A stretch of DNA of 64,000 nt, taken from contig OY747713.1 in assembly GCA_963556495.2 (NCBI GenBank), positions 4,561,821 through 4,625,820 of the forward strand, in the 5' to 3' direction. Below are positions 22,041-34,937 of the stretch, piece by piece (the stretch's first letter is position 1; each line of letters opens with the position of its first letter). This DNA comes from Valencia hispanica (lineage: Eukaryota; Chordata; Actinopteri; Cyprinodontiformes; Valenciidae). The position numbers and the translations under genes are program-made. A model generated the notes under the pieces. It had not been told where the DNA came from. It made no database searches and was given only the letters and a program-made list of their open reading frames with translations.

Positions 22041-24890
22041 TATATTTCATCCTTCACTTTGACTCGGCCGTTTCCACTCTCTGCCTCTGCTGGGGAGAAA
22101 TATCAAGGCGGTGGAATAATTCTCCCCTTTTTAGAGACACATTCAGGCCTGGAAATGCCTGAATTAGAAGTGAGGAGGTTCTGTTGTTGCAGTGGGAATC
22201 TGAGGAGGGGCGGACACGGATCATTCCAGCTTGGACTTTCCACGTGACCTAGTTTCCGCTTTCTAATTCCATCGCTCCGGGTTTTCCTCTCGCCAAAGAC
22301 GTCTTCCTGGAAGAAAAAAAAAATCAATCTCCTCTTCGACCTTCTTCCTCCACCTCTCGTCTTTATCAGGAAACAGAAACTCTCAGATCACGTCCACTGT
22401 CAGTGTTTATGTTTTATTTTTTTATTTCCCACAGTTTGAAAGCAATAGTTTTTGATTCAGCGCCTTGGTTCTCAGGTATTTTCCTCCCCTACGTCTCGTT
22501 TCGTCACGTTCTCCAGCTCGGCTCTTTACCGCTGACTTGAGCCGGCAGGAAAAGCAAACGCTGCCAGAGCTGCAGCAGGGATGAGCCTGAACTAGGAGGG
22601 AGGGAGTGAGGCCTTCAGGGAAATCAGGGAGAATCCCACAGCTTTGGGTTTTATTCTCCTGCAGGCCGGCCTCTCCACTTGCTGGGACAACTGAGTGTTA
22701 TTAAACGGCTACAGGATGATGTTAGAATGATGGAGTTTTTTCATCCAGCCTTCCTTATGTTTTCCTACCAATGAGCTTCCTTTATTCTTTGATAGCAGCA
22801 CTTCAGGCTTTCTGAGGGTCTGTTAGAGGGTTTTATTCAAACCTTTGTTTCTCGTTTCCTCCTTTGTCCTTATTTCTAATATAACCTAAACAGTGCTGCT
22901 GCCGGTTAAAATTAGAAGTACTGCGTTGTTTGTATGCCCAACATTTGGTCTTCCAGGTTGTAAAAATCTGCCACCGTGACGTCTCTCCATCCCGCTGTCT
23001 CTCCCCCTTTTTCATCCCTCCAGCTTCTTACATAACCAGGGCCCAGCTGAGTTTTAGTAAAATGATCAATGAGCTTCATTGTGCATCTGTGTGTGTGTGT
23101 GTTTACAGCGGTCCTCTCTCATAATACAGGGTCTGTATTCATGGCTAACTGTAGGAGCTAACTGCATGGAAGGACAAACATCTCATGCGTGTGTGCTCTA
23201 GTTTTCTGAAGCTTCTGAGGGATCTGGGATAAAAAGCGGGGGGGGGGGTTCTCTCAATTCAACCAAGCTCAAGACCGTCAGCTGAGCGAGCATAAAATGA
23301 CTGCATGCGCGACTTGAATCTGTAATGAGCCTGAGTGAGGAAACGGACTAGAAACGAGTGGGGTAAAAAAAATCAGAGCGAGCAGCCGGGTTGGTTCAGG
23401 AAACCTCTTAACTTCTCCTAGAGGAGGATCGGCTTCCTGCAGGAATCCGCTCCGGATCGTCCTGCTGAAGGAGAAAATGATCCGACTGAAGGAAGAGTCT
23501 GCTTGATTTTTAAAGTTTTTTTGAGGGAAAAAATTCAGGTGTGAATACTTTAATTAGATTACTATTTATTTAAAAGTTGCTCTTATGGGAAATATGAGTG
23601 CAACAAAAACAAAACAAATTAACAAGTTACCATGTGAATGGGAAAAAAAGTAAAGCAAATGAGAAAATGAGTCAACAAAATGTTATTTGTATGTTATTAT
23701 TAGTAGTAGTATTTTTATTTATTATTAAACCTGATTCATATGATTTTGCTTTAATTTTTTATATATTGTTTTTACAATTTTATTTATATATAAATATATA
23801 TATTTTTAATATTCCTAAAAAAGTTGATGGTATTTTTTTATTTTTTTTTGTAATAACTACATAATGTTACACTTTCTCACAAAGCCAGACAAATATGTAT
23901 AAACTATAAACTTTGTTAGATGTTTTATTTTAAATTCTTTTTTTTTAATTGTTAATCATTTGATCGTCTTGTTGAGTTTTTAAAATGTTTATATTGCCTT
24001 TCTGTCTCCAGATTTCGACCCTAAATTCTCCAAACCAATCAGAGGAAGGAATTTGTTTTCTGCTTCCACCGATTTTATGATTTGACTTCGGATGTTCATT
24101 TAAAGTCTGCTCGATGCTCATTTGAGGTTTAAAGCCAACAGTATATTGTAACTCTTTACAAATGAAGTGAAATGATAGGGTTGCTTTGGTGCAATAAGCT
24201 GGACCTTAACTTCAGGTCACAATTTGTTTCCATGCCAAACATAGAGTTGAGCAGTTTTCGAGAAGCTTGATTTCATAAAAACATGTTTGGATTCATGTAT
24301 TTTGGCGCTCGTGCCCTTCCGTATCTCTGGTGTAGTTATGAGGAGTTGGCGTCTCACCTGATGAATGTGTTGATCTCACACCGTTTAGGTTGGAACAACA
24401 GTTTAATCAGTTTATCGACTTGTTTATGCCTGTTCCAAGCTAACGTTTAGCATAGAATGTCGTTCCTGCACATAAAGGTGAATCTTGCCACCGTGTTTAT
24501 TAGATCATGTGGTTACCAGTTGATGTAGAAATGAAAGAAGAATGCAGCAGAGCCATGAAGGCGGTTAATGAATTAATCATGGAGGCGACAGCGCTCCTCC
24601 TGCAGCGTGCATCGATTGCCCCCCTCTGCAGCGAGTTGCAGCAAACGGCCTCAGTACAGTCTCATTGCTCCCATGGGTGTTCTGCACAACCCCCCCCAAA
24701 CCTCCTTCATCTCGCCGCCTCCTCTGCGGCAGTTTGTCGCCTTGTTGTCGAAACATTTCTGGTCGGTCGGTGCTCTCTTTACGTCTTTTTAAAAGCTCTT
24801 TTCGTCTTACGTTTGCCTCCTCTGCATCGCCGCTGTTCGACTCCAGAAAGCGGGACGCTGCTGCTTCAGAAAGTCTCTGCTGGGATGAAA
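22041..24890 (+). other. Intron, nothing recognised
   Basis: No exon or repeat family recognised. It contains short simple tracts (GT run near 23087-23103, G run near 23240-23249, AT-rich stretch 23580-23990). Confidence 0.4.
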
Positions 24891-24891
24891 G

Positions 24892-25506
24892 TAGGGCTCG
24901 GCAATATGGCCTCAAATCTATATCGCAATATAATCCAAAGCATGTGTGGTTACGATATCTATTGTGATATATTCTTTTCTTTAATATTTGTCAAAATGGC
25001 AGTTTATGAACATTCTCACTTTTCAGATACGTTGCAACAGAACAACTTCAAAAAGTTTAGAATGCCATTTAAAGAACATTTATTGTGCAAAATGTATTTT
25101 TAAAATATTAAAATATTTTTTTCCAAAAAAACGCAACACAAAAATTCTTACAACATAAAGATGAAGATATTTTAAATAAATTAAAAACACAAAGTAAAAC
25201 AATTGTCCGCTTTCCTCGTTGTTATAAATGTAATATTGCAGAAAAATAAAGCTGGACATATTTGAATTAAAAATACCTCAAGTACATCAGGGTTTTTTTT
25301 TTTCGTTAAATGGAAAACAAAAAATTTTAAACTTGCAATATCTAGTGTAAAGACCAACCCTGAATATCAGTATTTATCGTCCTTGATGACAGCTTGATGA
25401 CATCATCAAAATGCGCAATCGCAGTAGGCCGGTATAGTCAAAATCTCTACCTTTGGCTACATTTATATAATTTCTGCCCTACAGCTTTTTATATCCCCCA
25501 CCACTA
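24892..25506 (+). mobile_element. Non-autonomous hAT-like element, family 1, copy B
   Basis: It starts TAGGGCTCGGCAATATGG and ends CCCACCACTA. The flanking octamers GATGAAAG (24884-24891) and AATGAAAG (25507-25514) match at 7 of 8, the hAT-type duplication. The interior matches 4471-5101 and 48904-49520. Confidence 0.85.
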
Positions 25507-26087
25507 AATGAAAGTTGATCAAATCTGCTTCTTTTTTCTTTTCTTTTTTTCTGTATACACGTTGAACGTTATTGTCACACAGCTCGAACCAGTCGTTTAT
25601 TACAATAAGACCTCCGCTGGAGTAATAATTACCTCCTTTACGCTCCTTCTACATTCATTTCGAGCACTGGTGTGACTGGTTTGAATCTGAACCTGGAGGT
25701 TGCCGTAGTTCGGAAACCTTTACGTTTAAACCGCTGCACAGTTGGAGATTTTTTTTATTTGTATTTTTTTTTTTATGTTGAGCTGCAGAGAAAAAGCTCC
25801 GTCCCTCCTGAGTCCACCAGATTCTGCCTTCCGTCCTTTTTTCAACATGATTATAGGAACGTTCAGCGCGTTTTTTTTCTCTCTGTAACCCAGCAGCGCT
25901 CTTCTAAGCCTCGTTTGAGGCCTGATCTGCGGATTCTGCTCAGTTTTTCATCCTAACTACATGGAGGAGAAAACTGCGTAGGTTCCTTGGTAGATGTTGA
26001 GGTTTTTGAATTCAGCAGAGAAGGAACGGACTGATTATCAATATTTATGCAGCATCTCCATGTCGTTTAACCTTTATCTGATCAAAG
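25507..26087 (+). other. Intron, nothing recognised
   Basis: No exon or repeat recognised. Confidence 0.4.
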
Positions 26088-26095
26088 ATGTTCAT

Positions 26096-27179
26096 TAGGG
26101 CTGTTCCAGCTTGGGTGCCTCACAATTTCAATTCAAATATAAAACGATTATTTTCGTTGCATATTTTTTCCCCATTTAGTGGTTTTTTCTTCATTCCTTC
26201 CTTTCTACTCTTAAATCCATCCAGTTTCAATTATTTGAAGTATCCAAACGAATTGATGTCCTTTCTTTTATTTATTCGAAACCATAAATCAAACCAACAC
26301 ATGCTCAAAATATTTTTCATAATCATATCAAGGTCATATTTTCAATGAAAGCTAAAGGAAATGTGTGTTGGCAATTTAAATATAAGGTGATTCTAATTTG
26401 ATTTCCATAAAGAAGGTTTAAAAGAAAAATTATATGAAGTTCAGAACAGCTTTCACAAGTCAACCGTTACAGAAATGACTTAAAATCTAAAAAGAAATAA
26501 TTAATCTTCTATATTAGAAAATAAACCTGTAACAATAATTGCTCCCTTTTTAAGTCATACAGGACAAAAAGTACACAAATCAAAAATTTTATTCTGAGAA
26601 AATAAGTATTATTTTTCTAATCAAAGTAATAGAAAATAAAAAAAAATTATACAGAAACTTTACAGTGTTTTGATAGTTTTTGTGTCATTTTGACCAATGG
26701 GATGTTTGCCACCTGTCGTACACAGAAACTATTCTACCAGCTATGAGTACGCTGCTCTGCGCCACACATTAGTCGCCACCAGGATGGAATGAAGGACATT
26801 TCCTTCCTGTTTAAGACTTTAAAGCTACACTTGGGCTGACGTCTGGTAAACATGAGCTGCAGCTCGGGGAGGACGCCCCGGACAGCACCGATAAAGGTGG
26901 AATATGTTGCTGCTGCTGCTGCTAACATGATACACAACAACAGAGACGTTTCTTTCACAACTAAAGTGCAAAATATTTGCTGAATTTTTTACATTTCATG
27001 CTGCATGAATGAAACACTAGATGCACCCATGATGTCGGTCCGTCCCCTAAAAACTTTTGTTTGTCCACCATTTAATTATTATGAAAAATAATCGATTTTT
27101 GAAGACTTTTGAATCGCCATTGATTTTGCAAGTTTCAAATCGCGATTAATCGATTTTATGGTGAATCGGCACACCCCTA
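26096..27179 (+). mobile_element. Non-autonomous hAT-like element, family 3, full copy
   Basis: It starts TAGGGCTGTTCCAGC and ends GGCACACCCCTA, flanked by ATGTTCAT (26088-26095) and ATGTTCAC (27180-27187), 7 of 8 bases. Its 5' part is related to 53776-54235 and its 3' part to 57878-58414. A 74-codon - strand frame (26734-26958) is shared with the 57.9-kb copy but has no recognisable transposase motif. Confidence 0.85.
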
Positions 27180-27254
27180 ATGTTCACCCTGCTGCATGCC
27201 GCTGATCGAAGCATTTATGGACCAGAAACGTCGGGACATCTTAGTTTTTTCGGG

Positions 27255-27530
27255 TCTGCATGATGGAACAGTTGGTAGCAAGAAGGTCCTGGGTTCGATT
27301 CCCAGTCCGGGGTCTTCTCCGTGTGCTCCCCGTGCATTCATGGGTTCTCTCAGGGTACTCCAGCTTGCTCTCACAGTCCCCCAAAACATAACTGTTAGGT
27401 TCCTCGGTCTCTATAAATTGTCCCAAGGTCCGACTGCATCCGTGGTTGTTTGTCCTCCGTGTCTCTTGTGTTGCCCTGCGATGGACCAGAGCCCCGTCTA
27501 GTCCTGCAGGTATAGAAAAAGGAAAGATGG
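27255..27530 (+). mobile_element. tRNA-like SINE fragment
   Basis: It contains a tRNA-like box B (GGTTCGATTCCC at about 27292-27303) preceded by AGCAAGAAGGTCCTG. The following tail (CTGTTAGGTTCCTCGGTCTC, TTGCCCTGCGATGGAC) is of the kind seen in a common fish SINE. The 5' end and the extreme 3' tail are missing or decayed. It is a retroposed relic, not a tRNA gene, as no cloverleaf can be formed. Confidence 0.65.
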
Positions 27531-28487
27531 GCAGTTTAGTTTTTCATGCATTTGAGAAATGGAAAAAAAAAAGATCAGATTTTATGTTGGGTTTTTTTCT
27601 GGATTCGACCTGTTGGATCACTGATCAGAGCCACCTACAGTCTTTCTAATCGGTGCAGCTCTAGTTATTTACTTAGTTTAGCCTCTGGTTAGTTTCAACG
27701 ACTGACATCTGTCTACCCCGCCTGCCTGTGGATCTTGTCCAGAATGCGACCACCCAGCCTCCTGCAGACTAATCGGACTCCATCAGACTCCATCCCATGT
27801 TGGGGATGTAGTCTGCTGACCTTCAGTCTCTGCTTTCACCGCCGGTCTCTCCTGCAACAACTTGTGAGGCCAGCATCAGTCTCTTCTGGTCCAGCTCCAT
27901 GCAAACTAAATCCTTTACACCCCCATCGCTGGTCTGCATGTGGACCTGATCGGACCCTTTCTTCTGGGTCTTTATTAGTAACTGTAAGGTTCGTCTTTAT
28001 TTCTCAGCTTTCAGTTGATATTGAAGGATCTCCTGCTGCTCCTCATAGACCTCTCTGTGGAGGTCTATGAGGAGCTTCTATATATTACATCCGATGAGCT
28101 CGTTAAGCAAGTGTCTGCTCAGTGGTTGTCCCCGCCCTCTAACGACTGTGTGAACCTTCAGGTCCGATTGGCTGTTTCCGTTTAAATCCGGTGAGAAGAA
28201 AGGAAGAGCCGAGTGGTTGTGAGAGCTGAGACGGGGGTGACTTTTAATCTGCTCCAATTCCTTCAGCCTGTGACTCTCAGCTGACTGCACAACAAAGCGA
28301 GGCCACCAACAGGTCCAGGAGCCGCAGCGAGGCCGATTGAGGCGTCGCTGATTCTGGGACTGGCTCAGAAAAGGTTTTAAACGGACCTCACTGCCAATAG
28401 ATACAATAATACAGTGTTAGTGTGGTCAGAAATTACATTAGTGAAACTAGAGAGCTGTAAAAAAAAAAAAACTACTTGACCCCTAAC
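27531..28487 (+). other. Intron, no gene recognised (contains one hairpin)
   Basis: No exon recognised. A perfect hairpin is listed separately at 28038-28075. Confidence 0.4.
28038..28075. repeat. Perfect 16-bp hairpin
   Basis: GCTCCTCATAGACCTC, a 6-base loop TCTGTG, then GAGGTCTATGAGGAGC. No mismatch in the stem. Confidence 0.9.
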
Positions 28488-28784
28488 TAAGGATGCACCG
28501 ATCTGAAAATTTGGACCGATATCCATATCCGATATTTACTGATTTTAAATGTTTTCCTAACCTTTCGACACTGATAAATGACCACACCGCTAAAATTGTT
28601 TTTTATGCTTAAATAAAACATCCTGCAATGCTTTGCTGCATGACTGTCACATGATTAAACAAATATCACATGATCTCCCCCCTCCAGTCCTTTCCAGAGG
28701 TGGTGAGGGCTGTGAAAAGCTATTTGACTGCAAGCTAAGGATGCGCCGATCTGAAAACTTGGGCCGATATCGATATCCAAAATG

Positions 28785-28886
<102 letters not shown>

Positions 28887-29429
28887 TGTAAGAAAATATC
28901 CATACAGTGATATATCGCAATATTTTATTTAAAGATATTGAATTGATATCCAAAAGCAAAATATCGGGGTTTTTTTTTTTTTAGGATTTTAATGGAACCA
29001 TTGATGACAGTCATTATTGTCGTAAAATAACCAATGTCAAAGTTCCCCTAGAAATTGTCTGCCGCAATATATCAGCATTAACGTATCAGTATCGCTCCAA
29101 TCAGTAAAACTGGGCCGACATTAAAGACCAAAGTTCATTTCAGCCTTTTTGTTCCCGTTAGTGTTTCAGGAGCTTAGGGGTTTGGTCATGTGGTATTTGT
29201 TTGTCATGTGACAGTGATGCAGCAAAGGATTATGGGGTGTTTTAACTGAAGCAGCACTGTGTCTGTGTATGAAAATATCTGTGAATATCGGTTAGCGGCC
29301 CCAACAGCGCTGTCGATTAGAGATGTCCGATTATATAGGACAATATTTGCATTAAAATATAATATCGGAAATTTACTGCATCTCTTTTTACTTTTTTTAA
29401 TCACGCAATTTTTATACCTTACCTTCATA

Positions 29430-30903
29430 AACTCAGCAAAAAAGGAAACGTCCCTTTTTTAGGTCTGTGTATTTCAACAATAATGTTGTAAAAATCCAAA
29501 TAACTTTACAGATCTTCATTGTAAAGGGTTTAAACAATGTTTTCCATGCATGTTCAATTAACCATAATCAATTAATTAACATGCACCTGTGGAATGGTCG
29601 TTAAGACCTTAACAGCTTACAGAAAGTAGGCATTTAAGGTCACAGTTCTAAAAACGCAGGACACTAAAGAGACTTGTCTACCGACTGTGAAAAACACCCA
29701 AAGAAAGATGCCCAGGGTCCGTGCTCATCTGTGTGAACGTGCATTAGGCATGCTGCGGGGAGGCATGAGGACTGCTGATGTGGCTAATGTTCGCACTGTG
29801 AGACGCCTAAGACAGCGCTACAGGGAGACAGGAAGGACAGCTGATCATCCTCGTAGTGGAAGACCACGTGTAACACCTGCACAGGATCGGTACATCCGAA
29901 TATCACACCTGCGTGACAGGTACAGGATGGCCACAACAACTGCCCGAGTCACACCAGGAACACACAATCCCTCCATCAGTGCTCAGACTGTCCGCAATAG
30001 GCTGAGAGAGGCTGGACTGAGGGCTTGTAGGCCTGTTGTAAGGCAGGTCCTTACCAGACATCACCAGCAACAACGCCGCCTATTGGGACAAACCCACCTT
30101 CGCTGGACCAGACAGGAGTGGCAAAAAGTGCTCTTCACTGATGAGTCACGGTTTGGTCTCACCAGGGGTGATGGACGGATTCGTGTTTATCGTGGAAGGA
30201 ATAAGCGTTACACCGAGGCCTGTATCCTGGAGCGGGATGGATTTGGAGGTGGGGGGTCCGTCATGGTCTGGGGCGGTATATCACATCACCATCGGACTGA
30301 GCTTGTTGTCATTGCAGGCGATCTCAATGCCTTGCGGTACAGGGAAGACATCCTCCTCCCTCATGTGGTACCCTTTATGCATGCTCATCCGGACATGATC
30401 CTCCAGCAGGACAATGCCACCAGCCATACTGCTCGTTCTGTGCGTGAGTTTTTGCATGACAGCAATGTCAGTGTCCTGCCATGGCCAGCGAAGAGCCCGG
30501 ATCTCAATCCCATTGAGCACGTCTGGGACCTGTTGGATCCCAGGGTGAGGGCTAGGGCCATTCCCCCCAGAAAGGTCCAGGAACTTGCAAGTGCCTTGGT
30601 GGAAGAGTGGGGTAACATCTCACAGCAAGAACTGACAAATCTGGTCCATGAGGAGGAGATGCACTGCAGTACTTCAAGCAGCTGGTGGCCACACCAGATA
30701 CTGACTGGTACTTTTGATTTTGAGCCTCCCTTCATTCAAGGACACATTATTCTATTTCTGTTAGCCACATGTCTGTGAAACATTTTGAGTTTATGTCTTA
30801 TGGTGTTGACTCTTTTAGTGTTCATACAAATATTTACACACATTAAGTTTACTGAAAGTAAAAACAGTTGAAAGTCAGAGGACGTTTCTTTTTTTGCTGA
30901 GTT
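29430..30903 (+). mobile_element. Tc1-like transposon, full length
   Basis: The ends are inverted repeats (AACTCAGCAAAAAAGGAAAC and, in reverse at the right end, AACTCAGCAAAAAAAGAAAC, continuing GTCC), flanked by TA on both sides (29428-29429 and 30904-30905), the Tc1/mariner target duplication. It encloses one transposase gene on the + strand. It is nested in a hAT-like element, so it is the younger of the two. Confidence 0.95.
29708..30704 (+). pseudogene. Tc1-like DD34E transposase, damaged
   Basis: Cut-and-paste transposase of the Tc1/mariner superfamily. The start is the ATG at 29708 (MPRVRAHLCERALGMLRGGM). An N-terminal paired-type helix-turn-helix region with GRPRVT is followed by the catalytic core. 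FTDESRF gives D145, QQDNATSH gives D235 and NPIEHVWD gives E270, with 34 residues between the last two, the DD34E spacing. Two defects are visible. The first DNA-binding helix seems about five residues short at ADVANVRTVRR compared with relatives I recall. After ISQQELTNLVH (about 30650) the frame shifts, because the expected C-terminus (MRRRCTAVLQAAGGHTRY) reads in another frame and stops at 30704. The uncorrected frame runs on to 30778. All three catalytic residues are intact, but the protein is probably inactive or impaired. Confidence 0.9.
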
Positions 30904-31197
30904 TACCATGCATATAATATACATCAAACTTTTCTGTGACTTCTCCTCTTACTCAAAATATAAAAATATGGCGGATCCAAAGTATCGTTTTTGAGATATT
31001 CTTCTTTGTTTGGCAAAACTTGCAATATATTCTGTGGCTTCTACATTATTCAAAACCCAACCTTGACATCTTTCTGCGTTATCAGTTTATATAGGTATCG
31101 GAAAATAAGATATAGGCTACATCGGGATATCGGTAAAAAAAACCTGAAACAAAAGCCTATCGATTTCGGCCCAAATTTTCAGATCGGTGCATCCCTA

Positions 31198-32156
31198 GTT
31201 TTCAGTCAAGTTTGTTGTCCTGGAATATGAAAGTTCAGGATCAGGACTGTAGATTTTGGAAGCCCTCCATGTTGTTTTATTTTCCTGTATTGATTACTCT
31301 TCCGCTCCTTTAGCCTGGTTGGTGTGTGTGAACTCATGTGGGGAGGCGGTGTGAGGATCGGCCATTCAGATAAGGCTCTTGAGGGTAATCTGAGGGCCTA
31401 ATCCCATTCATCTGCTTTACTCCACCAGCGCAGTGCCCAGGAACCAGGACCCCCCCCCCCCCCCCCCCCCCCCGCTGTCACTGTGGACCGCTCCACTCCC
31501 TGTAGGCAGGACTGTACCACTGTGGCCGCTGCAGCGGGGGTGGATCTGATGCTGGGGTGATGTTGTGCTTTTTAGTAGATTTTGGGATCATTGAACAGAT
31601 TCTGTGCAGATAAAAACCAACTAAGATGAGTTTTTGTGAGGACGAAGATCAGCTTCATCCTCCTCCTGCAGCTCTGGACACAAACGGTGAAGTGGTCTGA
31701 CACCATCACCCTGCAGTCATTTACACGTCTTTTAAAGTGCCGAGTCGTTGAAAATCCCAACAATCCTCCCTGTAAGCTTCTTGGCTTTGTGTGTCAGCAG
31801 TAATGTCCCCCCCTCCCACCTACTGCTGTTTTAAGGTGCTGTGAACAATAACAAGACGGTTTCTGGTAGGATCAGGTCTTCACTAAGGGAAACTGGAGTT
31901 TTTGGCTTCATTGAGAAGATGAAATGTTTCAGTCAACAGATAATCTTTAGTTTTTTAGATCCGTAGTTTTTACCAGTTCTGTTTTTTATCAGAAGCTGTT
32001 GGGATGAAACTGTTCTGAACAGTCAGAGGTCCAGGAGGATCTACTGCTGTTGGTGATGTTGGTCCTTTAGTCATGGAGATGCTTCTCCTTTCAATCCAGG
32101 AAACCTGGAACTACCTGCTGTCCAGGTCTGGATAAATATGGGAACATTTTACCAAG
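31198..32156 (+). other. Intron, nothing recognised apart from poly-C
   Basis: No exon recognised. A 24-base C run lies at 31450-31473. Confidence 0.4.
31450..31473 (+). repeat. Poly-C run, 24 bases
   Basis: Uninterrupted C homopolymer, with a shorter C-rich stretch at 31807-31814. Confidence 0.95.
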
Positions 32157-34045
32157 CATCCGTCCGTCCCTCCAACATTCCATCCATCCATCCATTATAG
32201 CATCCATCCGTCCATCCAACATTCCATCTGTCCGTCCCTCCAACATTCCATCCATCCATCCATCCATTATAGCATCCATCCGTCCATCCAACATTCCATC
32301 TGTCCGTCCATCCAACATTCCATCTGTCCGTCCATCCAACATTCCATCCATCCAACATTCCATCCATCCAACATTCCATCCATCCAACATTCCATCCATC
32401 CAACATTCCATCCATCCAACATTCCATCCATCCAACAGTCCATCCGTCCGTCCATCCAACAGTCCATCCGTCCGTCCATCCAACAGTCCATCCGTCCGTC
32501 CATCCAACAGTCCATCCGTCCGTCCATCCAACATTCCATCCATCCATCCGTCCATCCATTATAGCATCCATCCGTCCATCCATTATAGCATCCATACGTC
32601 CATCCATCATTCCATCTGTCCGTCCATCCAACATTCCATCCATCCAACATTCCATCCATCCAACATTCCATCCATCCAACAGTCCATCCATCCGTCCATC
32701 CAACAGTCCATCCATCCGTCCATCCAACAGTCCATCCAACATTCCATCCGTCCGTCCATCCAACATTCCATCCGTCCGTCCATCCAACATTCCATCCATC
32801 CAACATTCCATCCATCCAACATTCCATCCATCCGTCCATCCAACAGTCCATCCAACAGTCCATCCGTCCGTCCATCCAACATTCCATCCGTCCGTCCATC
32901 CAACATTCCATCCGTCCGTCCATCCAACATTCCATCCATCCAACATTCCATCCATCCAACAGTCCATCCATCCGTCCATCCAACAGTCCATCCAACAGTC
33001 CATCCGTCCGTCCATCCAACATTCCATCCATACGTCCATCCATCATTCCATCTGTCCGTCCATCCAACATTCCATCCATCCAACATTCCATCCATCCAAC
33101 ATTCCATCCATCCAACAGTCCATCCATCCGTCCATCCAACAGTCCATCCAACAGTCCATCCGTCCGTCCATCCAACATTCCATCCGTCCGTCCATCCAAC
33201 ATTCCATCCGTCCGTCCATCCAACATTCCATCCGTCCGTCCATCCAACATTCCATCCGTCCGTCCATCCAACATTCCATCCGTCCGTCCATCCAACATTC
33301 CATCCGTCCGTCCATCCAACATTCCATCTGTCCGTCCATCCAACATTCCATCCATCCAACAGTCCATCCGTCCGTCCATCCAACATTCAATCTGTCTGTC
33401 CCTCCAACATTCCATCCATCCATCCATCCATTATAGCATCCATCCGTCCATCCAACATTCCATCTGTCTGTCCATTATAGCGTCCATCCGTCCGTCCAAT
33501 ATTCCTTCCATCCGTCCGTCCATTATAGCATCCATCCGTATGTTCAGTATTCCTTCCTTCCGTCCATCCATTATAGCATCCATCCGTCCATCCAACATTC
33601 CATCCGTCCGTCCATCCAACATTTCGTCCGTCCAATATTCCTTCCATCCGTCCATCCATTATAGCGTCCATCCATCCGTCCAGTATTCCTTCCATCCGTC
33701 CATCCATTATAGCATCCATCCATCCATCCGTCCGTCCAGTATTCCTTCCATCCGTCCATCCATTATAGCATCCATCCGTCCGTCCAATATTCCTTCCATC
33801 CGTCCATCCATTATAGCATCCATCCATCCGTCCGTCCAGTATTCCTTCCATCCGTCCATCCATTATAGCATCCATCCATCCGTCCGTCCAGTATTCCTTC
33901 CATCCGTCCATCCATTATAGCATCCATCCGTCCGTCCAATATTCCTTCCATCCGTCCATCCATTATAGCATCCATCCGTCCATCCAGTATTCCTTCCATC
34001 CGTCCGTCCATTATAGCGTCCATCCAACATTCCATCCATCCGTCT
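32157..34045 (+). repeat. Tetramer-based minisatellite, 1.9 kb, two domains
   Basis: Built almost only from four-base words CCAT, CCGT, CCAA, CATT and relatives. The first domain (32157 to about 33470) uses 16- to 24-bp units such as CATTCCATCCGTCCGTCCAT; the second (about 33470-34045) uses units of roughly 52-56 bp ending in CCATTATAGCATCC. A rare variant CATACGTCC at 32593 and 33029 marks a higher-order repeat of 436 bp. The long - strand open frames across it (up to 386 codons) arise because 4-bp units without stop words stay open in several frames; they are not proteins. Confidence 0.97.
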
Positions 34046-34937
34046 GTGTTTTATGTTTAACCGGGTGGAGTTCTTCACTGTGACGTTCCCGTTTTCTTCT
34101 CTTTGTCCGTTCATCTCGGTGTTGTAGGACTGAAAACCTCTGCTGTAGGAGCTTCTGGTGTCTGACTCATTGTTTCTCTGCAGTCTGTCCTTGATGGGGC
34201 CTCCATCGAACCGTCCTCGTGATTCTCTCCTCTTATCTACTGTCCCACCGGAGTACCACGTTGTTTAGTCTGGTTTCCTTATATTGAGCTTTTCACCAAA
34301 CAGTAAAGTAGTTTACCCTTTACAGAAAAGCTCGACATCATGACTGATATTGACAGTATTTGTGTGAAGGCTGAGATCAGCTGAGGGGTTTATATCATTC
34401 CTGTGGGTTGGTGTTGTTCTCCATCTGTCAGACGGTCTTTAATCTGCAGACCTTTGATCTGTGTAGAGATCTTCCTTCCGGTTCTCGTCTCTCTTTTCAT
34501 TAATTTTCTCATTTGTAACATGGTTGGGTTTTCTCTCAACTCCCTTGATTCAGTGAAGTTATCAGCAAAGTAAATAGATTTGCGTTCCCTCGTGGAGCGT
34601 GCAACTAACGCGAGCGATTTAGAAAGACAGGAGCGGGGGGTGGGGGGTTCCTGGATTTCCCATCTGTCACCCGTCTTTAGATAATCCTGCCCCCTTCCCG
34701 CAACCCCCCCACCCCATCATCATCTGATGTTTACTTAAATGACTGCAGCCGGCCTTTAGAAGTGTGATGGTGTGATGAGGAGGGGGGTGGCCTGTTGTTG
34801 AAGAGGAGAACATCTCCTTTTTGCTCTTTATTCGTTGGAGAGCTTCCAAAAATTGCTTTGGGATTTTACTCAACCCATCTTTGTTGATCCGAAGTCTTAA
34901 ACGATCTAGTTGAAGGACTCTGTGCTCTACCCGTGTC
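34046..34937 (+). other. Intron, nothing recognised
   Basis: No exon or repeat recognised. Confidence 0.4.

Noticed and set aside
24507..25103. 198-codon open frame
   Set aside because: It runs into the hAT-like element copy B and shows no motif; chance frame.
27255..27330. tRNA gene
   Set aside because: Only a box B-like stretch is present; no cloverleaf and no box A in position, and the flanks are SINE-like.
29687..29707. Extended transposase start at 29687
   Set aside because: The first codon there is GTG; the ATG at 29708 gives the start expected for Tc1 relatives.
32157..34045. CRISPR-like regular repeats
   Set aside because: No unique spacers, tetramer-based units, eukaryotic context.
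32091..34114. Very long overlapping - strand reading frames (up to 386 codons) rich in Trp, Met, Asp and Gly
   Set aside because: They follow from 4-bp repeat units lacking stop words; all frames stay open and encode the same cyclic peptide.
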